DNA of 64,000 bases from Nocardioides sp. WS12 (lineage in GTDB: Bacteria; Actinomycetota; Actinomycetes; Propionibacteriales; Nocardioidaceae): NCBI RefSeq assembly GCF_014108865.1, contig NZ_CP053928.1, forward strand, positions 1,054,001 through 1,118,000. The letters are read 5' to 3'. Positions 25,776 through 35,249 of the stretch are shown piece after piece. Position 1 is the stretch's first letter, and every line of letters begins with the position of its first letter. A program made the translations under genes and the position numbers. The notes beneath the pieces are model-generated. The model had not been told where the DNA came from, made no database searches, and was given only the letters and a program-made list of their open reading frames with translations.

Positions 25776-26843
25776 ATGGGCGCCGGTCGCACGGTCCTGG
25801 TCACGGGAGTTTCCCGGGACCTCGGACGCACGTTCGCGCGCACCCTCGCCACCGACCCCGGAGTCGACCGCGTCATTGGCGTCGACGTGATCCCGCCCCG
25901 CGGTGATCTCGGCGACGTCACTTTCGTGCGCGCCGACATCCGCACCCCGGTGATCGCCAAGGTGATCGCCAAGGAGGGCGTCGACACGGTCGTCCACATG
26001 AGCGTCATCGCCACGCCCGGTTCCGCCGGTGCCCGCGGCACGATGAAAGAGCTCAACGTCATGGGGACGATGCAACTCCTCGCGGCGTGCCAGAAGGCCG
26101 AGCAGGTCCGCCAGCTCGTCGTGAAGTCCTCGACCATCGCGTACGGCGCCAGCAGCCGTGACCCCGCGATGTTCACCGAGGACATGGAGCCCCGGCGCCC
26201 TGCGCGGACCGGGTACGCCAAGGACGTCACCGAGGTCGAGGGCTACGTCCGCGGCTTCGCGCGCCGCCGCCCCGACGTCCAGGTCACACTGCTGCGCTGC
26301 GCCAATGTGCTCGGCCCGCGGGTGATGAGCCCGTTGGCCTCCTACCTGCGGATGCCGGTCATCCCGACCGTGCTGGGCTTCGACCCGCGCCTGCAGTTCC
26401 TGCACGAGACCGACCTCAACCGCGTGCTGCGCCACGCGGTGCTGTCCGACACGGGCGGCACCTTCAACGTCGCCGGCGACGGTCTGGTCATGTTGTCCCA
26501 GGTCCTGCGCCGGATGGGTCGCACCAGTGTCCCGCTGCCCGGCGTCGCCTTCGGTGGCCTCGGTTCCTTCCTCAAGTCGGCCCGCGTGGCCGACCTGTCG
26601 CCCGAACTGATCGCGTTCCTGACCTACGGTCGCGGCGTCGACACCACCCGGATGCGCACAGACCTCGGTTTCGAGCCGCACTACTCCACGGCCGAGTCGC
26701 TGGCCGAGTTCGTCGCCACCCTGCCGCCTGCCGGCGGACGCGCTGACCGCGTCCTCGGTGCCTTGGCAGACCACCTGCCCCCGGTCGACGAGGACCGTCC
26801 CGCCCAGCTCACGCTTGCCGGAGACCACGATGGCCGACGCTGA
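25776..26843 (+). CDS. NAD-dependent epimerase/dehydratase family protein (SDR)
   Basis: 355 residues from ATG MGAGRTVLVTGVSRDLGRTFA. The Rossmann motif TGVSRDLG, VVHMSVIATPGS, the SSTIAYGASS segment and the TGYAKDVTEVE segment carry the Ser-Tyr-Lys catalytic set of extended SDRs. The gene order matches Rv0501 (galE2). The UDP-sugar substrate is unproven. It overlaps the acyltransferase gene by 14 bases. A CCGAGGAG ribosome site decides the start. Confidence 0.88.
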   Translation: MGAGRTVLVTGVSRDLGRTFARTLATDPGVDRVIGVDVIPPRGDLGDVTFVRADIRTPVIAKVIAKEGVDTVVHMSVIATPGSAGARGTMKELNVMGTMQLLAACQKAEQVRQLVVKSSTIAYGASSRDPAMFTEDMEPRRPARTGYAKDVTEVEGYVRGFARRRPDVQVTLLRCANVLGPRVMSPLASYLRMPVIPTVLGFDPRLQFLHETDLNRVLRHAVLSDTGGTFNVAGDGLVMLSQVLRRMGRTSVPLPGVAFGGLGSFLKSARVADLSPELIAFLTYGRGVDTTRMRTDLGFEPHYSTAESLAEFVATLPPAGGRADRVLGALADHLPPVDEDRPAQLTLAGDHDGRR

Positions 26844-28035
26844 CATCATCCCGATCGGTACCCGCGGCCAGCCCGGCCGCGGCACCGGGACCCGCCCCTC
26901 CTCTGCTGCGCGGGGCCTCGCGCCCAAGAGCGGTACGACGAAGAAGGCTCCGCCCGCGAAGCCGGAGAAGCCGACCGCACCGGTCGCCGAACCCGACGCC
27001 GCGGCGGACGACGTCCTGGCGCCGAAGCCGGCCGCTGACGAGCCCGTCATCCGGACCGCGTCCGTGCTCGACGAACCGGCCGCCGTACCGACCGGCCTGA
27101 CGGCTGCGCGCACCGAAGACCGATCGAACAGCCCGCTGGCCGGCATCCCGGTCGGCGACTGGCTCGCCGCGTTCCAGCACGCCAGCCGCGAGATGTTCGG
27201 TGACCAGTGGGAGCCGCAGTTGGCGCGCTTCCTGGCCTTCCTGCGACGCCGTCTCACCGGCGACTACACCGTCGACGAATACGGCTTCGACGAAGAGGTC
27301 ACCACCCGTTTCTTCATGGCCGCGCTGCGCCCGATTGCGGACAAGTGGTTCCGGATCGAGGTCCGCGGCGCCGAGAACATCCCGGCCACCGGTGGCGCCC
27401 TGGTCGTTTCCAACCACTCGGGCACGATCCCGGTCGACGGCCTGATGACCATGGTCTCGATCCACGACCAGACCGGCCGCCACCTGCGCCCGCTCGGCGC
27501 GGACCTCGTGTTCCGCCTGCCGATGGTCGGCGCCCTTGCCCGCAAGGGTGGCGCGACGCTGGCCTGCACCGAGGACGCCGAGCGGATGCTGCGCGGTGGC
27601 GAACTCGTCGGCGTGTGGCCCGAAGGCTTCAAGGGCATCGGCAAGCCGTTCTCGGACCGCTACAAGCTGCAGCGCTTCGGACGTGGCGGCTTCGTGTCCG
27701 CCGCACTGCGCACTGGTGTCCCGATCGTTCCGCTGTCAGTCGTCGGCGCCGAGGAGATCTACCCGCTCGTCGGCAACGTCCCCGCGCTGGCCCGGTTGCT
27801 GGGCATGCCGTACATCCCGATCACGCCGTTCTTCCCGCTGCTCGGTCCGCTCGGCTTGATTCCGCTGCCCTCGAAGTGGCTGCTGGAGTTCGGCGAGCCG
27901 ATCCGCACCGACGAGTACGACGCCGGCGCGGCCGAGGACCCGATGCTGGTCTTCAACGTGACTGACCAGGTCCGCGAGACCATCCAGCAGACCCTCTACA
28001 GCCTGCTCATGCAGCGCCAAAGCGTCTTCAAGTAG
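26830..28035 (+). CDS. lysophospholipid acyltransferase family protein (PlsC-like)
   Basis: 401 residues. A low-complexity Pro/Ala/Lys-rich N-terminus (about 95 residues) precedes the acyltransferase domain. The HX4D catalytic motif is SNHSGTIPVDGL. The glycerol-phosphate binding motif is VWPEGFKGIGKPFS, and FVSAALRTGVPIVPLSVVG follows. It corresponds to Rv0502 and is translated from within the end of the epimerase gene. It is likely membrane associated and acts in phospholipid or lipid remodelling. Confidence 0.88.
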   Translation: MADADIIPIGTRGQPGRGTGTRPSSAARGLAPKSGTTKKAPPAKPEKPTAPVAEPDAAADDVLAPKPAADEPVIRTASVLDEPAAVPTGLTAARTEDRSNSPLAGIPVGDWLAAFQHASREMFGDQWEPQLARFLAFLRRRLTGDYTVDEYGFDEEVTTRFFMAALRPIADKWFRIEVRGAENIPATGGALVVSNHSGTIPVDGLMTMVSIHDQTGRHLRPLGADLVFRLPMVGALARKGGATLACTEDAERMLRGGELVGVWPEGFKGIGKPFSDRYKLQRFGRGGFVSAALRTGVPIVPLSVVGAEEIYPLVGNVPALARLLGMPYIPITPFFPLLGPLGLIPLPSKWLLEFGEPIRTDEYDAGAAEDPMLVFNVTDQVRETIQQTLYSLLMQRQSVFK

Positions 28036-28066
28036 TTTCGCCGAGCGCGTCTCCGGCGTAGATCCG

Positions 28067-28126
28067 GGGCAGCAAGCTGCCCGTCGACGCCGGTCGGGTG
28101 CGTACAACAACTGCCGTCAGGCAGTT
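28067..28126. terminator. paired hairpins between the acyltransferase and rsbN-like genes
   Basis: GGGCAG-CAAG-CTGCCC at 28067–28082 and AACTGCC-GTCA-GGCAGTT at 28109–28126 are both perfect. The second reaches into the stop codon of the minus-strand gene, as expected for terminators of convergent genes. Confidence 0.65.
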
Positions 28127-29237
28127 ACTGCAACAAGCCGCCGAGGAGGCCGCCGATACCGTCGACCAGGGTCCCGGTCAGCGTCTGGTCGTCCGTGCTG
28201 GGGGTCGAGCCGCCGCCGGTGAGACCGCCGGTGACGCCGTCGGTGACCTTGTCGATCGTCTCGCCGACACCGTCGGTGATGGTGGGCACCGTGGTGGGGT
28301 CGACGGGCGATGCGGGACCGGTCGGGATCTCAGTGGGGAGCACGGGGGCCGTGGTCGGCTTGTCGTTCGGCTTGGCCGTCGAGTTGCCGGGCGCGGTGAC
28401 CGATGCGGTGTCCGGGATCGTGCCGCTGAGCACGTTGCTGAGGGACTGCAGCGCGAAGTCGGGGATCTGGGCGAGGTCGCCGTCCGCGCAGGCGGCACAG
28501 GCTTCCCAGGCAGCGACGTCGACCTGGCGGACCGTCTGAGTGGCCGTGATCAGGATCGAACGGCTCTCGGACGGAACAACCGGACCGAGCGCGCTCAGCA
28601 CGTCCATGCTGTCGGCGGCGAACGCCCGCAGGTCGGCGATCCGCTCACTCTTGCCCGTCGCCGCGTAGTCGTCGAGGGTGGCCTCGGACGCCTGCTCGGT
28701 CTGGTCGGTGAAGTCCTGCAGCGTCGAGGAGATCACGTCGGAGTCGGCGTCGCGGGCGGTGAGCTCGCGCACCTCGTTGAGGCGGGACTCGGCGTGGGCC
28801 AGCAGGGTCTCGGCGCGCGAGGCTTCGTCGGCCTGCAGGTTGGTCTGGGCGTTCTCGATCGCCCGCTTGACCGGGTACAGGACGTCACCCGGGAGGGCGC
28901 TTTGTGAGGCCATGGCCATCGAGCCGGTGGCCGAGACGACGGCGAAGCCGCCGACGACCGCCGCGAGGCGACGCTCACGCGAACCGCGGCGCTGCTTCGG
29001 GGTGAGCCGGGCCGCAATGGCCTGGTCGACGCGAGCGGGCTCGCGCTCCGCAGCGGCGATCAGCTGGGTGCGCAGCGAGGCGACGAAGTCGGGACGGGCG
29101 GTGACGGGCTCCACGGAGCGCAGCGCAGCCACCACGTCCAGCAGTTCGCGATGTCCCTCGAGGTCACCGGACTTGCCGGTCACCAGGGCATCGAACTCCT
29201 CGGCGCGTCGCGACCAGGCGTTCCCGCGCATCACCAT
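28125..29237 (-). CDS. DUF5667-type membrane protein, likely anti-sigma factor of the adjacent BldN-like sigma factor
   Basis: About 370 residues. A cytoplasmic N-terminal part (about 95 residues) could bind the sigma factor. A membrane helix follows (LAAVVGGFAVVSATGSMAMA), then the DUF5667 signature (LPGDVLYPVKRAIENAQTNL) and a Thr/Pro-rich tail. In Streptomyces, bldN is followed by its membrane anti-sigma gene rsbN; this gene has the same position and layout. Two ATGs, 29237 and 29243, are possible; GCGAGG favours 29237. Assignment as RsbN is inference from context. Confidence 0.75.
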   Translation of the reverse strand: MVMRGNAWSRRAEEFDALVTGKSGDLEGHRELLDVVAALRSVEPVTARPDFVASLRTQLIAAAEREPARVDQAIAARLTPKQRRGSRERRLAAVVGGFAVVSATGSMAMASQSALPGDVLYPVKRAIENAQTNLQADEASRAETLLAHAESRLNEVRELTARDADSDVISSTLQDFTDQTEQASEATLDDYAATGKSERIADLRAFAADSMDVLSALGPVVPSESRSILITATQTVRQVDVAAWEACAACADGDLAQIPDFALQSLSNVLSGTIPDTASVTAPGNSTAKPNDKPTTAPVLPTEIPTGPASPVDPTTVPTITDGVGETIDKVTDGVTGGLTGGGSTPSTDDQTLTGTLVDGIGGLLGGLLQ

Positions 29238-29352
29238 GTCCATCCTCGCGTGAGCAGGGTCGAGTGGACCCATCCATCCGTACAGCAGTACAACGAGGGA
29301 ACAACGTCAGAAGTTACGCGGACGAAACCCTGGGGACGCGGGGTGAGGGCGC

Positions 29353-30159
29353 TCATCGCAGGCCCTCCGGCATCAACTTCGCGAGGTTCCGGACCCCGCG
29401 CAACTGCAACTGCTTGATGGCGCCGTCGCTGCGGCCCAGGGCCAGAGCGGTCTCGGCGATGCTCATGCCTTGCAGGAAGCGCATGATCAGGCAGTCGCGC
29501 TGTTCGTTGGGCAGCTTGGTGAGGGACTCGAGCAGGATCTCGTTCGTGAGCCCGGCCAGAACGGCGTTCTCGGGGCCCTCGGTCGAGTCGTCGTGCTGAC
29601 CCATGTCCTCGGTGGTCAACTCGAGGCGGGTGCGTCCGGCCTTGAAGTGGTCGGTCGCGAGGTTGCGGGCGATGGTCATCAGCCACGCGCCGAAGTCCTT
29701 GCCCTGCCACCGGAACGACGACATGTTGCGCAGGGCGCGGAAGAAGGTCTCCGAGCAGAGGTCCTCGGCGACCACGACCGACCGCGTGCGGTAGTAGAGG
29801 AAGCGGTAGACCGAGGACTGGTAGTGGTCGTAGAGCATGCCGAACGCCTCGGAGTCGCCGCCACGGGCGAGCTCGACGAGACCGATCAGCCGTTCGCGGG
29901 CTTCGGGGGAGTCCTCGGAGGACGTGGCGAGGGTGGCGTCGCCGTACCCGGCCGGACCGGAGGTGCGGTCGAAGTCGTCGTTGGGGAGCTCGGCGTGGGC
30001 TTCGCTGAGCAGCCAGCCGTTGTCACGACGGGTGCGCGAGTCGCCCGGAAAGCCGCCAGTTCCAGCGATCGCGAGAGCGGGTTCGAGGGTCAGGACAGAC
30101 AGCACGGCGGCGCGCAGGGCGTCGAGCCCACGCGCGGTGCTACTGCTTTCCCAGGTCAT
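29353..30159 (-). CDS. bldN: BldN-type ECF RNA polymerase sigma factor
   Basis: 268 residues, long for an ECF sigma. The first 90 or so residues form an extension with STARGLDALRAAVLSVL, closely matching the N-terminal pro-region of Streptomyces BldN. Sigma region 2 (AFGMLYDHYQSSVYRFLYY … GAWLMTIARNLATDHFK) and region 4 (LPNEQRDCLIMRFLQGMSIA … DGAIKQLQLRGVRNLAKL) follow. BldN drives hydrophobic sheath genes in Streptomyces and is held by RsbN; the downstream DUF5667 gene fits that role. A GGGAGGGG site precedes the ATG. Confidence 0.85.
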   Translation of the reverse strand: MTWESSSTARGLDALRAAVLSVLTLEPALAIAGTGGFPGDSRTRRDNGWLLSEAHAELPNDDFDRTSGPAGYGDATLATSSEDSPEARERLIGLVELARGGDSEAFGMLYDHYQSSVYRFLYYRTRSVVVAEDLCSETFFRALRNMSSFRWQGKDFGAWLMTIARNLATDHFKAGRTRLELTTEDMGQHDDSTEGPENAVLAGLTNEILLESLTKLPNEQRDCLIMRFLQGMSIAETALALGRSDGAIKQLQLRGVRNLAKLMPEGLR

Positions 30160-30303
30160 CCCCGGTCCCCTCCCTGTACCCCCACGGCGCATCCTACGGT
30201 GAAACCAATCAGAGTGTTACCCAAACCTGTGAACCTCCGAGAGGGCCGATCGGATGAATTTCGGTGGTCACCCTGGGGGTTCCGGGCTCCTCTGGCGGGC
30301 CGG

Positions 30304-31188
30304 TCAGGAGAGGAAGCGGCGGACCTGGCGTCGTACGACGGTCCCGGCGACCGCCGCACCCGTCGCCGCCGTACCGGCGATGAGGCCGGCCCGGGCCGCC
30401 TTGCGCCCGGTGCGGTAGTCGCGAATCCGCCACCCCTCGGCGCGGGCGTGGGCCCGGAGTTTGGCGTCCGGATTGATGGCGACCGGGTCGCCGACGAGGC
30501 TCAGCATCGGCAGGTCGTTGTAGGAGTCGCTGTACGCCGAGCAGGCCGACAGGTCGAGTCCCTCACGGTCCGCAATGGCCTGGACGGCGACCGCCTTCGC
30601 GGGGCCGTGCAGCATGTCGCCGACCAGGGCGCCGGTGTAGACGCCGTCGATGTGTTCGGCCACGGTGCCCAGCGCGCCGGTGAGTCCGAGGCGCCGCGCG
30701 ATCAGGCTGGCGATCTCGATCGGAGCCGCGGTGACCAGCCACACCCGCTGACCCTGGTCGAGGTGGATCTGGGCCAGCGCACGGGTGCCGGGCCAGATCC
30801 GGTGGGCCATGCCCTCGTCGAAGATCTCCTCGCTGACCTCTTCGAGCTCGGCGACGGTGTGGCCGGCGATGAACGCCAGGGCCGAGTTGCGGGCTTCGGC
30901 GACGTGCTCGGGGTCCTCGTTGCCGGAGATCCGGAAGTACGCCTGCTTCCAGGCGGCGCCCAGGATGTCGCGGGTGGTGAAGAACTTGCGGCGGTGCAGG
31001 CCGCGGGCGAGGTGGAAGATGCTGGCGCCCTGCATGACCGTGTTGTCGACGTCGAAGAATGCGGCGGCCTGCGTGTCCTTGGCCGGGGTCAGTGCGCTCT
31101 CGACTTCCGCGGCAGCGGCCGCGGCTTCGCCTGCGAGCGTCGAGCGCTGCTGCAGGTTCAGCCGGCGGGGGCGATCGGCGGGGGTCAT
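30304..31188 (-). CDS. HAD-IB family hydrolase (SerB1-like)
   Basis: 294 residues. Motif I is [14 protein letters not shown]; the second Asp is replaced by Asn, as in mycobacterial SerB1-like proteins. Motif II is [12 protein letters not shown], the Lys of motif III lies in [10 protein letters not shown], and motif IV is [18 protein letters not shown]. The C-terminus has a basic helix-rich tail ([19 protein letters not shown]) that may be a membrane anchor. The name SerB1 is by similarity with Rv0505c; phosphoserine as substrate is not certain. Confidence 0.87.
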   Translation of the reverse strand: MTPADRPRRLNLQQRSTLAGEAAAAAAEVESALTPAKDTQAAAFFDVDNTVMQGASIFHLARGLHRRKFFTTRDILGAAWKQAYFRISGNEDPEHVAEARNSALAFIAGHTVAELEEVSEEIFDEGMAHRIWPGTRALAQIHLDQGQRVWLVTAAPIEIASLIARRLGLTGALGTVAEHIDGVYTGALVGDMLHGPAKAVAVQAIADREGLDLSACSAYSDSYNDLPMLSLVGDPVAINPDAKLRAHARAEGWRIRDYRTGRKAARAGLIAGTAATGAAVAGTVVRRQVRRFLS

Positions 31189-31319
31189 GCCCCAACCTTA
31201 GGGATCCGACGTTACGGACGACCACCGGTCTGGTGGCGTGAATCGGGAATCATTGGCCGCCTTGCGATGCACGCACCGATCGCACGCCAACCAGCCAAGC
31301 ATTTCCGATTCACGCCACA

Positions 31320-31325
31320 TAGGAT
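31320..31325 (+). promoter_or_regulatory. predicted -10 element for leaderless acyl-CoA ligase transcript
   Basis: TAGGAT lies 7 bases before the ATG at 31333. Confidence 0.4.
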
Positions 31326-31332
31326 CGCCCCT

Positions 31333-32916
31333 ATGTCATTTGCCGAGGCCACCGCTGCGCCGGACGTGGCAGCGCTGGTGGCGGCCGCTGCGACAGACCT
31401 GCCTGACCGGCTCGCACTGGTCGAGGCCGGCGGTCGCGGCCTGACCTGGGGCGAGCTGGACGACGCGGTCGGACGCGTCGCGACCGGGCTCGGCTCCGCG
31501 GGCATCCTGGCCGGCCACCGGGTGATGGTCGCGATGGGCAACCGCCTCGAGTTCGTCGTCACCTACCTCGGCATCCTGCGCGCCCAGGCCGTCGCCGTCC
31601 CGGTGAATCCGGGCTCGACGGCCGAGGAGTTCGCGCGGATGCTCGCCGATTCCGGCGCGCGGATGGTCCTGGCCGACGGCGCCGCCGTCGAAGCGGTTCG
31701 GGCGGGCGTCGTACGACTGGAAACCCGGCCGCCGCAGGTGGTTGCGGTCGGCGCGGCCGCCGCCGACGGCGAGAGCACGTACGACGACCTGCGGGCCGAG
31801 CATGGCCGCGCAGTTCCGCCGCTGCAGGACCCCGAGAAGCTGGCCGTGCTGCTCTTCACGAGCGGAACCTCCGGTCTGCCGCGCGCGGCGATGCTCACCC
31901 ATCGCGCGCTGCTCGCGAACGTCGCGCAGGTCGCGGATGTCGAGCCGCCGATGATCCACACCGACGACGTCGTCCTCGGCGTCCTGCCGCTGTTCCACGT
32001 CTATGGCCTCGGTGCCGTGCTCGGTGGCGTGATCCGGCACCGGGCGAAGCTGGTTCTCGCCGAGCGGTTCGACCCCGAGGGCACCCTCGACCTGATCGAG
32101 GACGAGGCCTGCAGCGTGATCCCGGTGGCGCCGCCGGTGTTCGCTGCCTGGCGCCATGTCGACGCTCTCGCCGAGCGGCTCGGGCCGGTCCGGATGATCC
32201 TGTCCGGCTCCGCGCCTCTGGCTGCCGAGGTGGTCGAGGAGTTCACCGCGCTGGCCGGGGTGCCTGTGCACCAGGGCTACGGCCTCACCGAGGCCTCGCC
32301 CGTGGTGACCAGCACCCTGTTGTCCGCGGGTTCCAAGCCCGGCTCTGTCGGTGCCGCACTCGCCGGCATCGAGTTGCGGTTGATCGACGAGGACGGACAC
32401 GTGCTCGCCGGATCCGAGGCCGACGACCCGGGCGAGATCCAGATCCGCGGCGCGAACCTCTTCAGCGGCTACTGGCCCGACGGCGCCGACGGCCCGGACG
32501 CCGAGGGCTGGTGGTCCACCGGCGACGTCGGCTTCCTCGACGGCGACGGCGACCTGTTCCTGGTCGACCGGGTCAAGGAACTCGTGATCGTTTCGGGCTT
32601 CAACGTCTACCCGAGTGAGGTGGAGGCGGTGATCAACGAGGTCCCCGGCGTCCGCCAGGCCGCGGTGGTCGGTTCCCCCGACGAGAGCACCGGCGAGGCC
32701 GTGATCGCGTACGTCGTCCCGGACGACGCCGATGCGGACGCCGACGCCCTGGTGGCGGCGGTGCGCGCATCGTGCGCGGAGCGACTGGCGCCGTACAAGC
32801 GACCGGAGCGGGTGGAGGTCGTGGAAGCGCTGCCCCGCACCATCACCGGCAAGATCCGCAAGGGCGTGCTCCGTGGCGAGCAGCGCCGCCTCGCGATGGG
32901 TCTTCTCGAACAGTGA
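31333..32916 (+). CDS. AMP-dependent acyl-CoA synthetase/ligase
   Basis: 527 residues. P-loop-like motif LLFTSGTSGLPRAAMLTH, then GYGLTEASPVV, GWWSTGDVGFLDGDGDLFLV, the hinge DRVKELVIVSGFNVYPSEVE and the catalytic Lys in RTITGKIRKGVL, in the usual order. It activates a carboxylic acid, probably a fatty acid, as acyl-AMP and then acyl-CoA. It is coupled by a 4-base overlap to the glutaredoxin-like gene. The frame is open far upstream, but those codons are antisense to three other genes; the promoter and first conserved residues support ATG 31333. Confidence 0.9.
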   Translation: MSFAEATAAPDVAALVAAAATDLPDRLALVEAGGRGLTWGELDDAVGRVATGLGSAGILAGHRVMVAMGNRLEFVVTYLGILRAQAVAVPVNPGSTAEEFARMLADSGARMVLADGAAVEAVRAGVVRLETRPPQVVAVGAAAADGESTYDDLRAEHGRAVPPLQDPEKLAVLLFTSGTSGLPRAAMLTHRALLANVAQVADVEPPMIHTDDVVLGVLPLFHVYGLGAVLGGVIRHRAKLVLAERFDPEGTLDLIEDEACSVIPVAPPVFAAWRHVDALAERLGPVRMILSGSAPLAAEVVEEFTALAGVPVHQGYGLTEASPVVTSTLLSAGSKPGSVGAALAGIELRLIDEDGHVLAGSEADDPGEIQIRGANLFSGYWPDGADGPDAEGWWSTGDVGFLDGDGDLFLVDRVKELVIVSGFNVYPSEVEAVINEVPGVRQAAVVGSPDESTGEAVIAYVVPDDADADADALVAAVRASCAERLAPYKRPERVEVVEALPRTITGKIRKGVLRGEQRRLAMGLLEQ

Positions 32917-33155
32917 CCGCTCCCCGGATCACGCTCTACGGCCGGCCCGGCTGCCACCTCTGTGACGACGCGCGCCTGGTCATCGAAGCGATCTGCGCGG
33001 AGACGGGGGAGTCCTACGAGGAGGTCTCGATCGACGACGACCCGGCGCTGGGCAGCCGGTTTGCCAACGAGATCCCGGTGACCTTCGTCGACGGCAAGCA
33101 GCACGACTTCTGGCGGGTCGACCCCGAGCGACTGCGCCGCGCGCTGCGCGGCTGA
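32913..33155 (+). CDS. glutaredoxin-like (DUF836) thiol protein
   Basis: 80 residues from GTG. ITLYGRPGCHLCDDA carries a C14-X2-C17 redox pair, and the cis-proline is in NEIPVTFVDGK. It has the thioredoxin fold of the short glutaredoxin family that sits upstream of hemA in mycobacteria (Rv0508). It is presumably a cytoplasmic dithiol oxidoreductase; the physiological thiol partner is unknown. Here the glycosylation cluster separates it from rex-hemA. Confidence 0.88.
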   Translation: MTAPRITLYGRPGCHLCDDARLVIEAICAETGESYEEVSIDDDPALGSRFANEIPVTFVDGKQHDFWRVDPERLRRALRG

Positions 33156-33171
33156 CTATCCTCGGGGCACC

Positions 33172-33756
33172 ATGCTCCCTCTCGTTTCGCCGCGCCACCG
33201 TCGGGTCGGCGTCGCGGCCGGCGTCATCGCCGTCCTCGTCGTGCTGTTGTTCAGCCACTCGTTCGGTCGGGCCGTCCCGACCAACAACTACCGGCCGCTG
33301 CTCACGACCGACGCGATCGAGAGCGGTTGCTACCCGCTGCCGGGCGACGCAAAGTTCGACGGACTCGCCTACCAGGTGCGGTGGGACGAGGACGTCGAGA
33401 CGCCCGAGGGGAAGCGCCGCCACCTGTACGGGCAGTACGACCTGGTGGACAGCGTCGAAGCGCAGCGGTTGCTGGTGGCGGCCTTCACGAGGGTCGGCTT
33501 CGACGAGTACGGCTCGCAGGAGCTGACGAAGAACGGCATCCGTACCGTCGACGTCAACCTGGCCAAGGGCGACGAGGAGGTCGGCATCACGGTCACCTCA
33601 CTGCCGGGCACCAGCGCCGAGACCCTGGTCCGCGGTGAGTTCGAGCTCGACCTGCCCGTCGTGGCCAAGGCCAAGGACGACCCGGTCTGCGACTCCCCGT
33701 CCTCCACCAAGCGGTGGGCCGACGCCGGCAAGAAGCGTCGGGAGCCGACCAGGTGA
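33172..33756 (+). CDS. hypothetical signal-anchor protein of the glycosylation cluster
   Basis: 194 residues, family not recognised. One N-terminal helix (VGVAAGVIAVLVVLLFSHSF) anchors a soluble domain outside the membrane. The domain has two widely spaced cysteines (SGCYPLPG and DPVCDSPS) that may pair. The end is basic. A 4-base overlap with the GT-C gene places it first in a four-gene operon. A TATCCT element lies 9 bases before the ATG. It may be an accessory factor for the glycosyltransferases. Confidence 0.7.
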   Translation: MLPLVSPRHRRVGVAAGVIAVLVVLLFSHSFGRAVPTNNYRPLLTTDAIESGCYPLPGDAKFDGLAYQVRWDEDVETPEGKRRHLYGQYDLVDSVEAQRLLVAAFTRVGFDEYGSQELTKNGIRTVDVNLAKGDEEVGITVTSLPGTSAETLVRGEFELDLPVVAKAKDDPVCDSPSSTKRWADAGKKRREPTR

Positions 33757-35249
33757 CCCGCTTCCTGCTGGCCCGACCGGCCTGGCTGCCGCGCCCCGAG
33801 ATCATGCTCGGCTGGCTCGTCGTGGCCCACGTGCTCCTCAAGCTGCTGATCTTCCCGCTGGTGATGAACGCCGCGCCCGTCGGTGACGAGTCGGCGTACC
33901 TCAACGGTGGCCGTGCGCTGTCCAACCTGCTGCGCGACAGCTTCGCCTTCACCTCTCCGGACTCGGCCGAACTCGAACGCAACGTGGTTGCCTCGGGATG
34001 GTTCATGCCCGGCATGCCGGTGGTGATCGCACCGGTCTACGTGCTGTTCCCGGACGCACCGATGTGGCTGGTTCGCGCCTACCTCGGGCTGTTCACGCTC
34101 GTCCTGTTCCTGATCGTGGTGCGCTCGGTGGCGCGTCGACTCAGCCCCGGCTGGGCGTGCGTCCTGGTCGTCGTACCCGGGTTGATCCCGAGCTATGTCG
34201 TCTTCTCGTACGGCGCCTGGGGCGACCTGTGCGCCGGACTGGTGCTGGTGCTGCTGCTCGTCCATCTCGTCGAGATGTACCGCGGTCTGCGCGAGGGCAA
34301 GGCGCCCACCCTCAAGGAAGGGCTGGTGCTCGGCCTGCTCGCGACCGCCGAGCTCTACCTGCGCTCGAGCACGTCGATCCTGCTCGCGGTCCTCGGGGTG
34401 GCGACCCTGGCGACGGCGATCGTGATGCTGCGCGGCAAGGTCCGGGTCCGCGCCATCGGCTCGGCCGTCCTGGCCGGCGTGGTCTTCGTGTTGCTGCTCG
34501 CGCCGTGGTCCTACTTCGCGTCCGAGTCCCTCGGCGGCCGGGTCATGACGACCACCACCGTCCCCACCGTCATGGCCAACACCTTCGGCAACCGCAGCGA
34601 GGTCTGCTTCGGGCACTGTGACCCCGACAGCACCCAGTGGTTCCGGCCGCTGCGCTACGCCCGCGAAGTGGGCCGCTCGACCGACACCAGTGAGGTCGAG
34701 GTCCTCAAGCACATGTCGAGCTACGCGCTGCGCGACCTGACTCCGTCGCACTACCTCGACCAGGTGGTGCACAACCTCGGGGCCTACTCACTGCAGCCGA
34801 ACAACTTCACCGGCTACCTCGAGCCGGAGGACGGCCGGGGCACGTTCGGCAACGCCGGTGCGCAGGTCGCCAACGCGATCACGTGGGCGCTCTACGTGCC
34901 GCTCGTCCTGCTCGGTGCGGTGTCCCTGCTGTTCCATGCCCGTCGCAGCCTCGAGGCCCGGCTGCTCGACGTACTGACCAAGCTCGCCCTCGGCGCCCTG
35001 CTGGTGCAGCCGTTCGTCCACATCGCCGGCGGGCGCTACTGGACGACGGCCGGGCCGATCCTTGCGATCGCGGCCTTCTCGTTCCTCCGGGAGCGCCAGC
35101 TCGCGCTGGAAGGGGCGGTGGCGCCGCCGGAGGGCATCGTCACGCCGATGGACGGAACCGCGGTGGCCTGGCTGGGTCGCGTGCAGGGGCTGCTCAGTGT
35201 GCTGACCGGCATCGTGGTCGTCGTCCTTCTCGGCGCCGTGATCCTGTGA
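33753..35249 (+). CDS. multi-pass GT-C type glycosyltransferase (GtrC-like role)
   Basis: 498 residues with about ten to eleven membrane helices. The first outer loop contains VGDESAYLNGG, the acidic motif position of GT-C enzymes such as ArnT, GT39 and GT83, which take sugars from polyprenyl phosphate. A large outer loop (residues about 265–385) would form the acceptor domain. The next two genes encode a GtrB-like synthase and a GtrA-like flippase, so this is the likely final transferase to a surface acceptor. Acceptor and sugar are unknown. Confidence 0.78.
   Translation: MTRFLLARPAWLPRPEIMLGWLVVAHVLLKLLIFPLVMNAAPVGDESAYLNGGRALSNLLRDSFAFTSPDSAELERNVVASGWFMPGMPVVIAPVYVLFPDAPMWLVRAYLGLFTLVLFLIVVRSVARRLSPGWACVLVVVPGLIPSYVVFSYGAWGDLCAGLVLVLLLVHLVEMYRGLREGKAPTLKEGLVLGLLATAELYLRSSTSILLAVLGVATLATAIVMLRGKVRVRAIGSAVLAGVVFVLLLAPWSYFASESLGGRVMTTTTVPTVMANTFGNRSEVCFGHCDPDSTQWFRPLRYAREVGRSTDTSEVEVLKHMSSYALRDLTPSHYLDQVVHNLGAYSLQPNNFTGYLEPEDGRGTFGNAGAQVANAITWALYVPLVLLGAVSLLFHARRSLEARLLDVLTKLALGALLVQPFVHIAGGRYWTTAGPILAIAAFSFLRERQLALEGAVAPPEGIVTPMDGTAVAWLGRVQGLLSVLTGIVVVVLLGAVIL

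Noticed and set aside
29470..32916. A very long plus-strand frame (1148 codons) ending with the acyl-CoA ligase
   Set aside because: The first 620 codons are antisense to the sigma factor and the HAD gene and have antisense-type composition; the ligase starts at 31333 with its own -10 box.
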